From Silurus meridionalis (taxonomy: Eukaryota > Chordata > Actinopteri > Siluriformes > Siluridae), in NCBI RefSeq assembly GCF_014805685.1, contig NC_060892.1:12232990-12296989 (forward strand): DNA of 64,000 nt, written 5' to 3'. Position numbers and translations under genes: made by a program. Shown here piece by piece: positions 38,851 through 52,300 of this stretch. Below the pieces are notes generated by a model. That model did no database searches and was not told where the DNA came from. It saw only the letters and a program-made list of their open reading frames with translations. The stretch's first letter is position 1. Each line of letters starts with the position of its first letter.

Positions 38851-39432
38851 TTAGCCGCAAGTTCAGTTCAATTTATTTTAATGGACATTGGTCCAAATCA
38901 GCTTCAAAATTATAAATAGGTTTTTATTCATTTCAAATTTGAATTTACACGAGCGCCTATAAGTTTATCCATAATGAATGCGCACGACCAGTGAGCCACT
39001 TTATCAACCTAATGTTTAAAACAATGTTTAGTTTTATAAGAAACGCTGGTGCTAGTATTTGTTCAGTAAATATACAGGCTATGCACTGTCAGGGCATTTC
39101 TCATTATAAGGTCAATATGTGTCAATACATATAATTATAAGCCTATCCCTATGATCTGGCAATATCCAAGTTACTTGAAGATTACTTGATCTTGATTAGG
39201 ATGAATAATATTATGTTATATTATAATTATAATATTATATATAGATATTCTCATTTTTTAATAATCATTCATGCATAAAAATAACATTATATATTTTAAT
39301 GTGTCCTAAATGGACAGCACTTTGCTTTAGGTGCATTTTAAATTATTAAAAGTATTTAATGTATATTTGCTATGTATTTAAAATGTAAAAGTAACTTAAA
39401 AGAGAAAATGTTTATGTATAATCGCACTATCG

Positions 39433-39640
39433 GGTGTCACCGACACAAGAATGGGTTCTCTTTTGAGTCTGATTTCTTTTAAGGTTTGTCTTGTCACCTC
39501 AGGCCGTTTTTCCTTGCCATGTTTGCCTCTGGCTTGTTCATTAGGAGTAAATTACAATTCTATATTCAGATTTCTTCAAAGCTGCTTTGTGACAATGTCC
39601 ATTGATGAAAGTGCTTGGAAATGTATTGAAATTGTATTAA
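39433..39640 (+). repeat. Teleost repeat with gatgggttc...gctgctttg core, copy 1
   Basis: Reads gggttctcttttgagtctga, then tttttccttgcca, then aaagctgctttgtgacaatg. It is colinear with 46,281-46,488, but its 3' tail has decayed into AT-rich sequence. Confidence 0.7.
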
Positions 39641-39789
39641 TAGTAATAATTATTATTATCATCATCAGAATGCATTGGGTTTACCTGAAGCAATGCCCTC
39701 TGACAGACTTATGTCCCATCCAGAACATGTTTCCATTTTATTCATAATTTTATAACATTGGGGAGATGCAATTATCTACATACAGCTAT

Positions 39790-39937
39790 TTACAATTATC
39801 TAATTAATACAACTGAACATTTGAGTATTAAGGGCTATGGTCAAGGGCCCAGAGCAGCAGCTTGGTGGTCCTGGGATTTGAACTCATGATCTTTTGATCA
39901 AAAGTGCAAAATTATAACCACTGAGCAACCACTTTAT
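39790..39937 (-). mobile_element. tRNA-derived SINE
   Basis: On the minus strand an RNA polymerase III A box (ttgctcagtggtt, about 39,930-39,918) and a B box (gagttcaaatccc, about 39,886-39,874) are correctly ordered, about 30 bp apart. A body continues to about 39,790. The tRNA-like part lacks a clean cloverleaf, so this is a SINE and not a tRNA gene. Confidence 0.65.
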
Positions 39938-42087
39938 GCTCAGGGTTTCCCATGGTCTACCACAACTCTGTGCTGGATGAAGCAGTTACTAAAGGTAAGT
40001 AAGAGAGTGGGAGTAAAGTAAAAGCAAGGTGGTCTTTTATAATTTTATATTAACGGCAGAATCCCATGCACACTTTTACAATTCCAATAAAAATAGCATT
40101 CACAGTTCTTTTTGAAATTTGGTTGAGGAAGTGGTCTTGTGTAATAACCCTTGCAAAAGTTCCTGAGATGCTTTCTTAAGGGTTTTATATATATTGCAAA
40201 ATGTTTTTTTGGTTTTTTTTTTTAATAAGAGTGTACTTTTCAAATTTACTAAGTGTTGTGTATCACCTGATTGTGTTCATTATTCCTAATGTCGATTTCT
40301 CATATGCAAGAAATGTAAAAATCCCAGCATAGTTCTGCCCAGGCATGTGATCTTCCTCCTAATTCTACTCTGACAGCATATTTAAACTGTAATCATAACA
40401 TTAGTTTGGAAGTATGAGAGAAAATGAAGTAGGACAAAAAGGATTGCGAGTAAGGGTTATGTGTGAAAAAGGATTTAGCATCATCATCACCATCATCATT
40501 ACAATCATCTCATCGCAAATAAATAGCTAATGAACATGTTGAAGCATTGTTCTGCATCATTCTATATGTGTATTTGCTCTTGTTTTCACCATCATTCTGG
40601 AGTATTGACAATCAGGCTACTTTCCAGTGTTCTCTTATCTAATCTCTTGCTCTCGTCTCATAGGTGGTGTCTGTTCTTTCAGCACTTTAACTATTACGCA
40701 TCAAAAGAGTGAGGTTTATCTATGCAAATGCCACAGAGTCCTAGAGGAGCCAGTCAAATATCCACCCCTCCCCTCCCCCTCCATCCCAACCAGGAGACGG
40801 GAAACTAAACACCTGCGTACAGTCACAGCTCTGATTCATTCACCGTTACAGGTCATCTGCCAAACGCTTTCATGCGCTCCTTGTTAAACATTAGCTTGCC
40901 GTATCCAGGAAGCTCCTGCGCAGGATCCCTGCATAATAGTGGACGGTAAAACTGCTTCATAGCCTTACACGGCAGCTTGATTTCATGGCCTCTCTCAGGT
41001 GGCAGATTGGATCAGGGTCAAATGAAAATCGGCGAGTGGTCAGGGAACTCAGGTGGAAATGCGGTTTTGTGAGAAGCGAAGCCATAAGAAATGGTTGCTG
41101 TTAAGTATGGCATAGATCTCTGCGCTGTCATTTTTGCCCTTCAAGCAGGCAACATTTACGAGGGTGCCTTTGTTTTCAGAGAGCCACAGCATATTCAAAG
41201 TCTTCCTCCAAATAATAAAACTAAAGCGACTCAACATGTAGATCAAGCGTTGGCCTTGTGCAGCTAACAGATTGGACATAAGCGCAAGGGCCTAAGCCTG
41301 TGTAATCTTTACAGATTACAGTTTTCATGACAGAAGCTCATTTAAGAAAGCAATAAGCTCTCAACATTCAACTATCATTCTGCACCCTGATTCAATCAAT
41401 TTTATATAACATACACCTAGCCAATATATTTCACTATCTCCAGATATGCCCTGGGCTTTACCAACTGTGATATATTACATGTAAGTCAACGAAAGCAATA
41501 TCCCCTTGTAGGTCATTTAGTTTACATTATACAAAATGTCATTTGTATGCACAGTAGTCAAAACCAGGACTTGATTTAAAGGGAATACAGGGGTATGTTC
41601 CATTCCTGTTCTTTTGTATACATTTTTTTTTCTTCTTCTTTTTTTTTTTTAATGACTTCAAAATCATATAATGCTCAAAAATGCCCAATATTCATTCATG
41701 ATTGTTTTTTATTTCTTTTTCTTTTGGTTCTCTTTTTTTAAGCAAGTGAGTAACACTGGGGCTAAATTATCCTACCTATACTATTTTGGTTTTTATTTTT
41801 TGAGAAAAATTAATATAGTACATTTAATTAGTAGATTTTAATGCAATATTAAATGGACCTATCTTTTTAATCAGCAAGTCATATTTGAAGAAAATCTATT
41901 TTTCCACAAGCTATAATGACTTTATAGACAGATTTTTAATACATTTACACATTATAAAATGTGCCATGTGTGACAGGGAAAGAAAAAGTAAACATAAAAC
42001 AGAAGACATAAGAAAGAAAAAAATAAGATCGAATCAGAGCTGTTTACTTCACATTCTGATGTGTTTAATCTTATGTGCCCCCCCCAC

Positions 42088-42089
<2 letters not shown>

Positions 42090-42135
<46 letters not shown>
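42090..42135. repeat. (CA)n microsatellite
   Basis: About 22 CA units after a C-rich run. Confidence 0.95.
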
Positions 42136-42139
<4 letters not shown>

Positions 42140-42651
42140 AACAGCTAATACTAGGATCACCTGGCTTAGCGCCGGGTGTGGCCTTGACACAAAGCAGTTA
42201 ATGCAGGGCCGAAACCTGAGAGGGTCGTGTGTTAAAGATGTGTTGGGACCTTTTTAAAAAGGTGTGTTTGGGGTGGGAACCTTTAAAGTGAAGTGTGTGT
42301 GGGGTGATCTCCACTTTCAGCAGGTGTGAAGACAGTGATAGAGTTTGAAAATGGATCTCGCACCTTTTGGGTTTTCGTAAGAATGTAAATGTAATTAGTC
42401 ATATTAAATAGAGATACATTATAATATGTGTGTTTCTGTTGTATTGTTTGGTTGTTTTACAAAGTGAACTGGTAAATAAGATTGCAGAGAACATCAGTAA
42501 ATAGAAATACTACTTTAACAAATATGTATATCATGTTCTATTTTTGTATTTCCCAAAGAGCCTGTAAACACTCTCACTTTCTGCTGAGGGTCTTTTCCAT
42601 GTCTATTATCAGCAGTGCAATCTGATTTGGACAGATACAGCCCTAAAGGCC

Positions 42652-42658
42652 TTGTGTG

Positions 42659-42700
<42 letters not shown>
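42652..42700. repeat. (TG)n microsatellite
   Basis: About 23 TG units with one TGCG interruption. Confidence 0.95.
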
Positions 42701-42702
<2 letters not shown>

Positions 42703-43784
42703 TTTCGAAGACTGGAGCATGTCGCTCTCTTTGCTGCAGGGGGCAGAGGCAGAGCAGCGAGTTGGGGGTTGGGGTAGGTGGCTTGGCCTGCTTTAGTTCA
42801 TTTTGCCATCGCCTTGTGACCTCGGCTAATCAGGAGGCCCCTTGCGAGGCCAGGTGCAGATCAGGCCAGCCTGCTCACACAGCCAGCACTGATTGGCTTT
42901 AGCAAGAGATAAGGGTTGAGTCCGCCAGATTCAGCACTCGCTTGCTGATAAAAACACAGAGCTTCATTTCAGAGTGATGAGCGAGACGGGGGGGGGAGTG
43001 TTTAACTCGCCCAGAACCAAATCACCACAGGGGTTCTTTCATCAGATTTATTTTCCTTTTATGTGGCTCTGTAATCAGAAATGTCATGCCCATTGACTTT
43101 AGAATGGCACGTGCCAGCCCAAGATTTTATGCAAATGATAAAGAGCTTTTATTAATGGTGATAGTTTTATTGGAGACTCTTTATCTAGCTTCCTAAAAAA
43201 AAATTTAGTTTGGTTTGACAAATCAGTGTTTCAAGAAAAGGAGCTAGTCTAGTGTACGTTCTTACAGATAAAGCTGTAAGAAATTATTGGTACCGGAATA
43301 AAAATAAAAATAATTTCTCACCACATGAATTCACTTGCCACTTTGTTCAAGGTGGATTCTCGAACCGCCAACCTTCCGTTTAGTAACCCAGAGCCTTAAA
43401 AACGAGCACTTTCTGATCAGTCCATCCTAAAACTGCCCCTGACTGTATCCATGTGACTTGCTACAAAATTATTGATATTCCTAGTTTTAATTGAAACAAA
43501 TATATGTAATATATAAAAGGATGATATAAATGTTGTTACTTGAATACATGTATTATTATCTTACACATTTAATGTTAACAGGATTATAAATACTTTAATT
43601 GTTTGCTTTGCAATTTGACCAAATTGCTGCAAATATGGCTCTGCTGAAGCTTTATGCTCCCGCAAAGATGATCAGAGGTGGAGTAATTATATATTTTGTA
43701 TACAGTTACTATATTTGAGTATTATTTTGCCATATTCATACTTTTACATTGCTATTAGTGCAACTGAATATTTAATAACTGAAT

Positions 43785-43935
43785 AACATGCTGGGATACC
43801 TGGAGCCTTTCCCAGTGAACTAGGGGCACAAGGCAGCCTACATTGCATGTTTATAAAGGAGACCCAAGGACATGGAGGAAACCCTCAAAGCATGGGCTGA
43901 ACACTTGTCAACCCCTAAACCACCATGCCCCCCCC
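43785..43935. repeat. Degraded teleost interspersed repeat
   Basis: Carries aggggcacaaggcagcctac, gacatggaggaaaccctcaa and aaaccaccatgccccccc. These blocks recur in this order in a common fish repeat (usually ctgtgggaggaaaccggag and ccaccatgcccc). Strongly diverged. Confidence 0.5.
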
Positions 43936-45644
43936 CAAACTTAATTCTTATTTCTAACTTAATTATATTTCCATCCTAAAGAAGCCTTTTCTCTTTACAC
44001 TTTTATTTAGCCTATTAATGTACCTTGCTCGCATCCCACCAACGACTGTACTTTATACATCATTCAAATAAGCCCAATTCAACATCCAATCATTTGTTTT
44101 AGCATCTAATCTAAAAGGTATTAAACTCGTGTGAAATGGTGGCAATTCCGTTGCCACCCGTTGATGGCATTGAAAAACCATGCTGAGGCCAGTTTTGATA
44201 ATTTAATATTAAATGGCTCTATTTATTTAAGCTTGCCTGGTTAGACTAACACAATTTTAATAATATTGTTTAACATAATTAGATGCCAAGCCAAACTGTA
44301 ATTAATAAATCTAGCAAGTATGTACATTATATTTTACTCTAGATTAATTGTTTGGCAAATTTATAATTAGCAGACATGGACAGATTGAGTGAAGTATTTA
44401 GACACAAGGGTTTTTTTTTATCATTTGGGTTTCTGTAAAATTTTGAAACAATATTTTGTCTATGCCTTCACCTACAGTATGTAAAATTCTTAGGTACTTG
44501 ACGAATTGCCATTACTGTTAAATTGTGTCAGCTGAAAATTCTGGCATTTTTAGCTCTTTCCATACATTTTGTTTGCATGATGCCTGTCTGTAACAAAAAT
44601 AATTTTAAGAGTACCCTTCAACGCACTCACTTTGATGTCCGGAGGCCATAACATTTTTAAATACACACTCTTGTGTATTTAATGTCTTGATAAAGAAGCA
44701 TGAGAATATACAGCGCCCTCTTGTGGACAGCTCTAGACGATTTCTAAGTATGCTTTTTGGATGCAAGTGAACTTTGTGAACCTTAGGGGCCACCAAAAAC
44801 TATGCAACATACCTCGCAGCCTCAACGTGCTTTTCATTCCAATTAACAGGATAATAGAGCTAGAGAAAAAGATGTCTCATTAATAATTTGCATGAATGTG
44901 TTTGGCGTTGAAAAGTAAAGGGCCAGACTTAATCTGCATAAGAGGAAGCCGGGTATTCACGCTGTTACCTTAAACAAAAAATTCATTAAGGAAAAATGTT
45001 GATTAGATGACATTGTTGATGTTCCTCTCTCGCAGATGCTTTAATCACATTCTTCTGTTCGGCGTCTGAAAGATAAAAGGCTCACAACTGGCACCAATAC
45101 GCTATAGCAATACTGTTAACAAAATTTAATTAAAACTGATTAGAATATCTGGGCTACATGCCTGTGATGTTGGGTTTATTTGATTTTAGGGAAATGCAAG
45201 AAGCCTCCGTGTTACTTTTTAATTTTTTTCCCTTTCACTAAGACATAAATGATTACATTTGAAAGCAAACAGCATGCTGACCTGACAGTGTGAACACAAA
45301 ATGCAAGGCTTTTTCTTTACAAATGCAAAATTATCTTAGAAATCAGCCTAGAACTAGGATATTGAAACTACCCATTGCTGCACTTTACCCAAAACCCTGG
45401 AAGAACAGTAGTCTCCAGGCAACAGATGAGGGTTTTGATGTCCAAATGTTTGTGCATTAAATGTTTCTTTAACTCAATTCTGTAATGCGGTGTTTGAAGA
45501 TATGGATCTCTGATGGCTTTGATGGTCGTCCTGGCACACACAGGCATGTGGTCGGAACAATCCCACACTCCGGACCAGCTATAAATAAAGTCATAAACAT
45601 ATACCAGTCTGATTCTGTTATTGTCCCACTAAAAAGTTGGTTTT

Positions 45645-45860
45645 TCCCAAAGGTGTTCAGTGGGATAGAGGTCAGGGCTCTGCAGGACACTCAAGTTTTT
45701 CCACTTCAACCACAGCAAGTTATATCTAAATAGAGCTTGCTTTGCACAAACACATTCTATAAAAGTGTGTTTTCAACTTTGCATCAACACAAAGTAAAAC
45801 ATTTGGGTGTGATGGGTGATGTGATGGAGCACATACTTTTGGCATATTATGAATCAACGA
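45645..45860 (-). mobile_element. Tc1-type transposon fragment, inverted
   Basis: Read on the minus strand it contains gccctgacctctatcccact followed by gaacacctttgg. In Tc1-like transposases that sequence encodes the D-L-N-P-x-E-H-L-W signature. It is the same family as 59,349-59,590, in opposite orientation. The plus-strand end gggtgtgatgggtgatgtga...catacttttggcatat looks like the element terminus. No intact frame remains. Confidence 0.6.
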
Positions 45861-46280
45861 TTATATATTTTTTCTATGTTGAAAAAACATTGTTACCACT
45901 GGCTTATTATTAATATGGATGTCTTAATGAGTGTGTTACTATAGAAACAATAACGTCTTAGAACTGGTTCTACCCGCAAACATCTCAAACCATCTCAAGA
46001 CGTACCAACGCCATTTATATTCCACCTCATGTGGAGTTTGGACATTGGACCTCTTTGAGTGTTTAAAGGCTCTGGCATGGAGAAGCTGGTGTTGGATCTA
46101 TGATGATCTCAAATGTTGAGTTATTTTATGAGTTGCTCAGTAGCTCCTGGTTCCATGATTTTAAATGACTGTATACGGGTGTAGAAAGAACATTACTTAT
46201 AATCGTACAGTACAGTGCTAATGCTAATTCTCACTCTCCAGTGTTCTGTACTGTTTAAAGATTTAAAATCACACTCTTGA

Positions 46281-46488
46281 TGTCACCCAAATGAGGATGG
46301 GTTCCCTTTTGAGTCTGGTTTCTCTCAAGGTTTCTTCCTCGTAACATCTAAGGGAGTTTTTCTTTACCACAGTCACCAAGGCTGCTCATCAGGGAAACAT
46401 TGTTCACCCTAACTGTTAAATTCTGTAAAGCTGCTTTGAGACAATGTCTGTTTTGAAAAGCGCTATAGAAATAAACTTGACTTGACTA
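46281..46488 (+). repeat. Teleost repeat with (ACTTG)n tail, copy 2
   Basis: Blocks gatgggttcccttttgagtc, tctctcaaggtttcttcctc and aaagctgctttgagacaatg, followed by gcgctatagaaataaa and the tail cttgacttgact. Colinear with 39,433-39,640. The last 70 bp are nearly identical to the inverted copy at 58,338-58,411. Confidence 0.75.
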
Positions 46489-46524
46489 GGTGCTTTATTA
46501 TAAACCTGACTTAAATGAGAGCTG

Positions 46525-46605
46525 GAACTACTGCAAGCTGTTATAAAGAATTAACCAGCACCTTCTGGCCAATCAGATTTGAATATTCAAAAGTTCTGTG
46601 GTTTC
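46525..46605 (-). repeat. Fragment of the tctgattggtcag repeat, copy D (inverted)
   Basis: ccttctggccaatcagattt is the reverse complement of the core seen at 24.4 kb. It is preceded by an inverted match to the ctataacagcagct block. Confidence 0.5.
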
Positions 46606-49094
46606 TTCAAATAATAATATTATATATAAAGAAAACATTATTATTCCATTAGAAGTTTTAGTGTATGTTTATCATGAAAACGAAGAAAATCCAGAAACAA
46701 TATTTTCAGTACATCAGTGCTTTTGATTTTAATCAAATCAGTTTTTATTTTGAATAAAAAATATGCACATTAAAATTGTGTTAATCAATGATGATCAAAG
46801 ATCTTATATCAAGCTAAAATTTCAAAATAACATCTATTAAAAGGAGCAGTTTTTTTGTTGTTCTTTTGTAGTGCTTTCCGCTGCTTGCGAGTCAAACTGT
46901 AATTGCAGTCAAACAACTTAAATGCCTTCATATATCTGATCATTTGGGCTGAAAAAATTTAAAAGAAAAGGGGAAGCTAAGCAAATCGACAGGATTATAA
47001 TTTGGTATATCCATTGCAATATAATATTGTGAATCAATTCAGTTAAAAAAAAAAACTGCACCTTTAAATGATACTCTGACCAGATATATCTCCCATAATA
47101 TACAGTTCATAGCTCCCATAACAGAGATTTAACATGGTAACAATGACAATGTAGGCATTTTCATACACATGCTCATTTTCTTTTTTGACACTTTTTCTTT
47201 CATGGTCTTACAATTTCATATAAGATATCAAAACTTTGTAATCCATGCAGGTGTAAACGCACTCCCGAGGCATGTTAAGGGGACGCAATGGAGGAATCAA
47301 TTACTTGTAATGACCCAAATCTTAAGCACAAATCGATATCAGCCTGGATAAGACACTCTGTTTCAGCCATTGTGTTTGGGAGTAAACAGGGGTTGAGGTT
47401 CACTAGAGCTCTCGGCTGCACTTGGTATCATGAAGGGGACCAGAGGAAAGGTAATTGCAGTAGGGAAGCTAATGGCTATTCAGGACACCCTAGCGCTGGA
47501 CAATTACACAGGTGGTCTTCGCTGTTATTTAGGCTCTCAGAGACAGCTCAGTGATGAAGACGCCCTCGTCTCTTAATCTCCCCCCGGCTCCAGTCATATA
47601 ATGGGTCAGAAAATGTAGCAGAACAAAGGTTTTTATCGAAAAGGTCATTGTCGGAGATGGCGCTAACAGTGAAATTCACATTTAACACAGCTGGGTCTTA
47701 ATGGGGCCCAAAGAATATGACAGGCGGTGTGTACTTTTTTCCAAAAATGCTTCTTTTGACAGTGTATTTTGGGATAAAAAGTGAGCAATTTGGAAGCATA
47801 AAAAAAAAAAAGCTTATAGGCTGCCACTGGAGCCCACAATTCATCTGGGCCAGTATTTTAGTACCACAAAACCTGTGTGAAAGTGTGATTCAGTCACAGG
47901 TCTCTCTCCTAAACTTTGTTTAATTAAGTTATTTAACTTATAAGGGGCCCGAAGAAGTGAATCACAAAAAAAGAAGCACACCCTAAAAGAACCACATTTT
48001 CTATTATCCTGTGACCTCCATTATAACCTTGTTGGGTCCACATGTGTAGTGCTGCACCATTACACACAAGAGAAAACGTGACCTCTGCTTTGCAGAAGAG
48101 ATTCCTTTGCACTGTTTCAATAATTAAACCCAAATTACATCATGCAACTTCACCGCAGCAGGAAGACTGTGGTTCAGAGAAATTAAAATGAATCACTGCT
48201 TCTGCCTTTAAGCAAGCCTTTTGTTTGAGGGGTTAAATAAAACGCAGCCTTTGGTCTGAAAGTTATTAACTGTGACTGAGCGATCGAGATCAATTTATTC
48301 CTCTTCCATTCGTTCAAGAAAGTACACACAGGACAGTAACACAAAATGGTCAGTAGTGAATGAGAGCACAAGGACAGGAATTTGCTTTCCCTCTCAGCCA
48401 GTCAGGCCCGACACACCGGCATTCAAACCTCAACAGTGAAACAAACGATCGTTCCGACCTTCACATTAAACTGCACGAAGGAATCCTTTTTTTTTCCAGA
48501 ATAGCCACATTGCATTCTTACAAACTTGTAGCAATCGTCTGCTTATGGTTTGAATTCTATGATTGCCTTGGGGGTGGAGAAGGCAATTTCATGTCTGTTT
48601 GCTTCAGATCTATAGAAGTTTCATACAAGCAGGAAAAAAAAACATTGAAGCCTATTCAACAGCACAATGAAGTGCCTGAACTAGATAATTTGGTCTGTTC
48701 ACTTAATAGAGAGCAAGACAGATTCCTCTATCCCAAACTCCATGCAACAATTTAAAATAAAAAGTGAAAGACCTTGCTGTTATTTATTGCCTCAGTTTCC
48801 ATCAATAATCAGTGATAAAAACCGGCCAAAATGGAAGCAGTCTGACCGTCAGTTGTCCAGGGTCTAGTCCACATGAGGACACATGACAAACACCAACATG
48901 TAGAATAGATCCAAAATATATTGTTCAAAAACAAGCTCTGACATGGGAATGAGTGTATGGGATGTTGATCCTGCCTAGAAGATATGATTTGCAAAAACTC
49001 ACTTCAGATTAAAAAAAAAAATACAAAATTATGGAATATAAAAATTATTTAAACACACTTGGCATTAACCCACTATTAGCTTCATCACGCAACC

Positions 49095-49100
49095 TTTATT
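49095..49100 (-). terminator. parva: Candidate parva polyadenylation signal
   Basis: AATAAA on the minus strand, 180 bp past the stop codon, followed by a GT-containing stretch (ggttgcgtgatg). A second AATAAA at 48,783-48,788 would give a longer 3' UTR. Known parvin transcripts can have long UTRs, so either may be used. Confidence 0.4.
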
Positions 49101-49279
49101 ACTGTGTAAACTATAATGATAATAATAAGATTTACTAGCATGTTGCACAAATGCAGAGCAGCAGTGAAAAAATACTGAATATAGAAATAATACTGAATGC
49201 TGTAAAATATTAATCCACAAAAACTCATCTAATACTGATAAGGATGTCGTTTCCAAAGCGACTGCCACAGTCAAGAAAT

Positions 49280-49356
49280 TCATTCCACATTCCTGTACTT
49301 GGTAAAAAGGTTGTAGAGGACACGTAGTGTGGACTTCAAGTCACAGTTGACAATGT
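49280..49356 (-). CDS. parva: parva last coding exon
   Basis: Acceptor cttcacag, then (D)IVNCDLKSTLRVLYNLFTK and YRNVE, with TGA at 49,280-49,282. Encodes the end of CH2. It enters in phase 1, matching the G left by the preceding exon. Confidence 0.96.
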
Positions 49357-52300
49357 CTGTGAAGACAGAAAAACAAGATATAGATTAAGGTGAAGGTTAT
49401 GATTTAATGGAATGCTGCAAGTTCAATTAATGAGTCGAGAACCATTTTTGACTTATAACTCTTCTTTACACATAAGCCACAGCAATGTCTTTTGAATAAA
49501 GGCATTTGCCATCCGTGTACAAGTATAACTCTTAGGCACCGATTTACTAAGATCAGTAATAAGGAAGATGATTTGCATTTGCAATCTGATATAGAGCAAA
49601 TCTAGGGGATGATGTGCTGGGAATTTACAAAACGGGTTAATAATACTAAAATGAGCTTTTTGATAAAATGTCCTTGAGATCTGTGGTGAATTCGGATCTC
49701 AAAATGTTTTAATGTCTGTTTAAAATACTGCCTAGAATACAACAGAAATGTATATGAAACCCCAGAAGATGCCATTCTGTTACTGAAGTAGAGTATTAAG
49801 TATATATGTAACGTAAATGCTAGTGCCATATGTAACTGTGGATCTGTAAACTCTGGGGTGGGAAATAATGCTTGAATAATCAACTAAGCATGCATGCAAA
49901 GAGAAAAAAAAAAAAAAAAAAACCCACACAAAATGCACTTGAACAAATAAGTAGGAGATTTGGCAATAGATTTATGTGACATGATCATGATGGAGACATG
50001 AAATTTTCTGTATGGTTGAATGTGCTGGATCAATAGCAATTATATAACAATCATACATGGTAACAAAAAAATACCACTTTCATATAGCCATCAACAATTA
50101 CTAGAACATTTTGCCGATACATTACAATTTCCTCAGAGGGGTTAATAAAAGAAAAGAAAAAAAAAGAGTTCATAAAAACACTTAAATATGTATCTAATAT
50201 TTGAATTGACACCTACATAAATTCTTCCAAAAATCTCGTTAGTAGGATAAATATGATCAGACACTAGAAACAATGAAGGACTACCATGGCAACATGACCC
50301 ATGCAAAATATGAAGAACGTCCCAAATTTTTTGGCACACATTAGATGACAAATTTGGGCAGTACATACGTAATGGGTGAGTATAATAAGGCCCATTAAAT
50401 AGATATGATTTTTGTAAAGGGGATGGTTACCGTATAGACTACATGTCCACCATGCTTTAGAGTGTTTGCAACCTAGTAAACTAGTTTTGATTCATTCATT
50501 GATATGGACTTTCAAGCACGTTTGTATGTTGATCTATATAAGGGCATCTCTTAAGTGCCATAAATGTAATGTAAATGTGTCTAAGGATCTAAATGACATC
50601 ACCACCTGTGAACAGGCCACAGCAAGGGAAGTTCAAATAGACTTAACAACACAAAAGTGGAAAGTACAATGGGAAACTTCTAGACGATATTGGCAAATGG
50701 TAACATTTTATCTCTGTTCTATCATTAGTAATAAGCCTACAGAATCCTTGGAGTGGTAATATGTGATCTCTGCCACATACACTTTTAGGGTAGAAGGATC
50801 CTAGAAAGTGGAAAATGTACAGGGTCTTGCTGATAAAATGAACACCATTTGCAGAACGATTTCCACTTAAAGACATACAAGTCAATGTGTTAGGGCTCTT
50901 GCATTCAGAAGTGTTTCATGAATTGCTACATTTTACTACTTAGTCCTCAGAGAATCAGTCACAGAAGCCAAACGCACAAATACTCATCATCCATCTGGGA
51001 CAACAGATCTGCTTGTGGAAGAAGCTGCCAAGATATTCGTGAAACTAGTGAAAGCACAAGTGGAAATCTAGGTCCTAACAACCATCTCGTGTCCAGAAAT
51101 TAGTTGCTGCATCTCCCATAGATTAAGCAGGTCTTTCACTGTACTGTGGGTGTGGTTCTTGGCACAGATGAACTTTAAAAAAGTACACTTTGTAGTTGTG
51201 GGTTGAGATGCACAACTAAACCCTATTAAAGCCATAATGATGTTCTTCATTTGAGCCTGCTGTATGTGCTTAAAAGCTGAAAGGAAAAGAACCAGAATGT
51301 TTTTCCAGATGCTGCAGAGACTGGAGCAGTTGAAACTTCCATGACTTTCAAGATCAGCATAAAGGAACCTCCTAAATACATCTATTCCAGAAGTATGACT
51401 GGCCACTGAGTAACAGGGTTGTGCTAAAGAATGCAAACCTCAATCATGAGTTACATAGCCTCAGCTGCTAGATCATCGGTTTCAGATGAACCATGTCTGC
51501 TGCCCTGATAGTCATTTGTTTAGAGAACAGTTCAGACTGCTTTCTGGGCTTCTGTGCTTATCAGTTGTCACTGGGCCTGGGCGTTTACAACCAACAGCCT
51601 GTTTATACGGAGGCGTTTGAGCCAGATTCAGCTCTGAGCCAAGTTTCAAAACTGCCAGCCATGCATGTTGTGTCTGCAGTGACACCATTATGTTGTCAAC
51701 ACAGGAGTTGTCTGAATGTCTGAATGGATGTCTGAATCAGACATAGCTTCCTTAAGTTGGTCAATACAAAGGCTGTGGGTAAATAACTCATGCCCAGCAT
51801 GGTTTTTCAAGAGATTAAGACATTGTTTATTGAAACATCCTGTAGCATGGTTAGCAGCGTTAGCCTTATCAGAACAGTGTGGACTCTGGGGGGGGTTCCA
51901 ACCTACTTTTGGTATGAAGGGAATACCCACATCCAAACAAAAAGCTGTGAATAAGCAAGAACTAACAGTCAGAGAGACATGTGAAACAATCAAAAAGAGT
52001 AAACACAGGATGGAGAAGCCAGTAGAATTAAGTGAGTGTTGTGCAGCTCACACTGCAGTGAATGTCTCTACTCACATGAGACCACTCAAGATAAACATGG
52101 CATTACAAAGCACTTATGTGGCCACCTTGCATCCCATTGCTTATGTAGCTCGCTATTTCTATGCAATATGTAAGCAACTAAAAAAACAGGCACATATGAG
52201 CTCAAAGAAAATAGACAAAAATTATGTCTACAAAACCGAGGTGATGTTCGTGACACAGCAGGCAGAAGGGTTCACCTCCTTGGCACCCATTGAGGTGACC

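Larger units (their letters stand above)
38851..49050. other. Intergenic region between tead1 and parva
   Basis: No coding exon was recognised. It contains three fish interspersed repeats (39.43, 43.79 and 46.28 kb), a tRNA-derived SINE, Tc1-type debris at 45.65 kb, and CA and TG runs at 42.1 and 42.65 kb. GC-richer unique blocks near 42.70-43.15 and 47.20-47.70 kb may be regulatory. The rest is AT-rich and featureless to me. Confidence 0.7.

Noticed and set aside
39874..39937. Possible tRNA gene on the minus strand
   Set aside because: A and B boxes are present, but the acceptor and anticodon stems do not pair cleanly, and a SINE body follows.
45469..45733. Open frames on both strands near 45.5-45.7 kb
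   Set aside because: They overlap Tc1-type debris and are out of frame with the transposase signature.
48360..48755. 131-codon plus-strand frame antisense to the region downstream of parva
   Set aside because: No recognised domain and no splice or conservation support. Length is within chance for the region.
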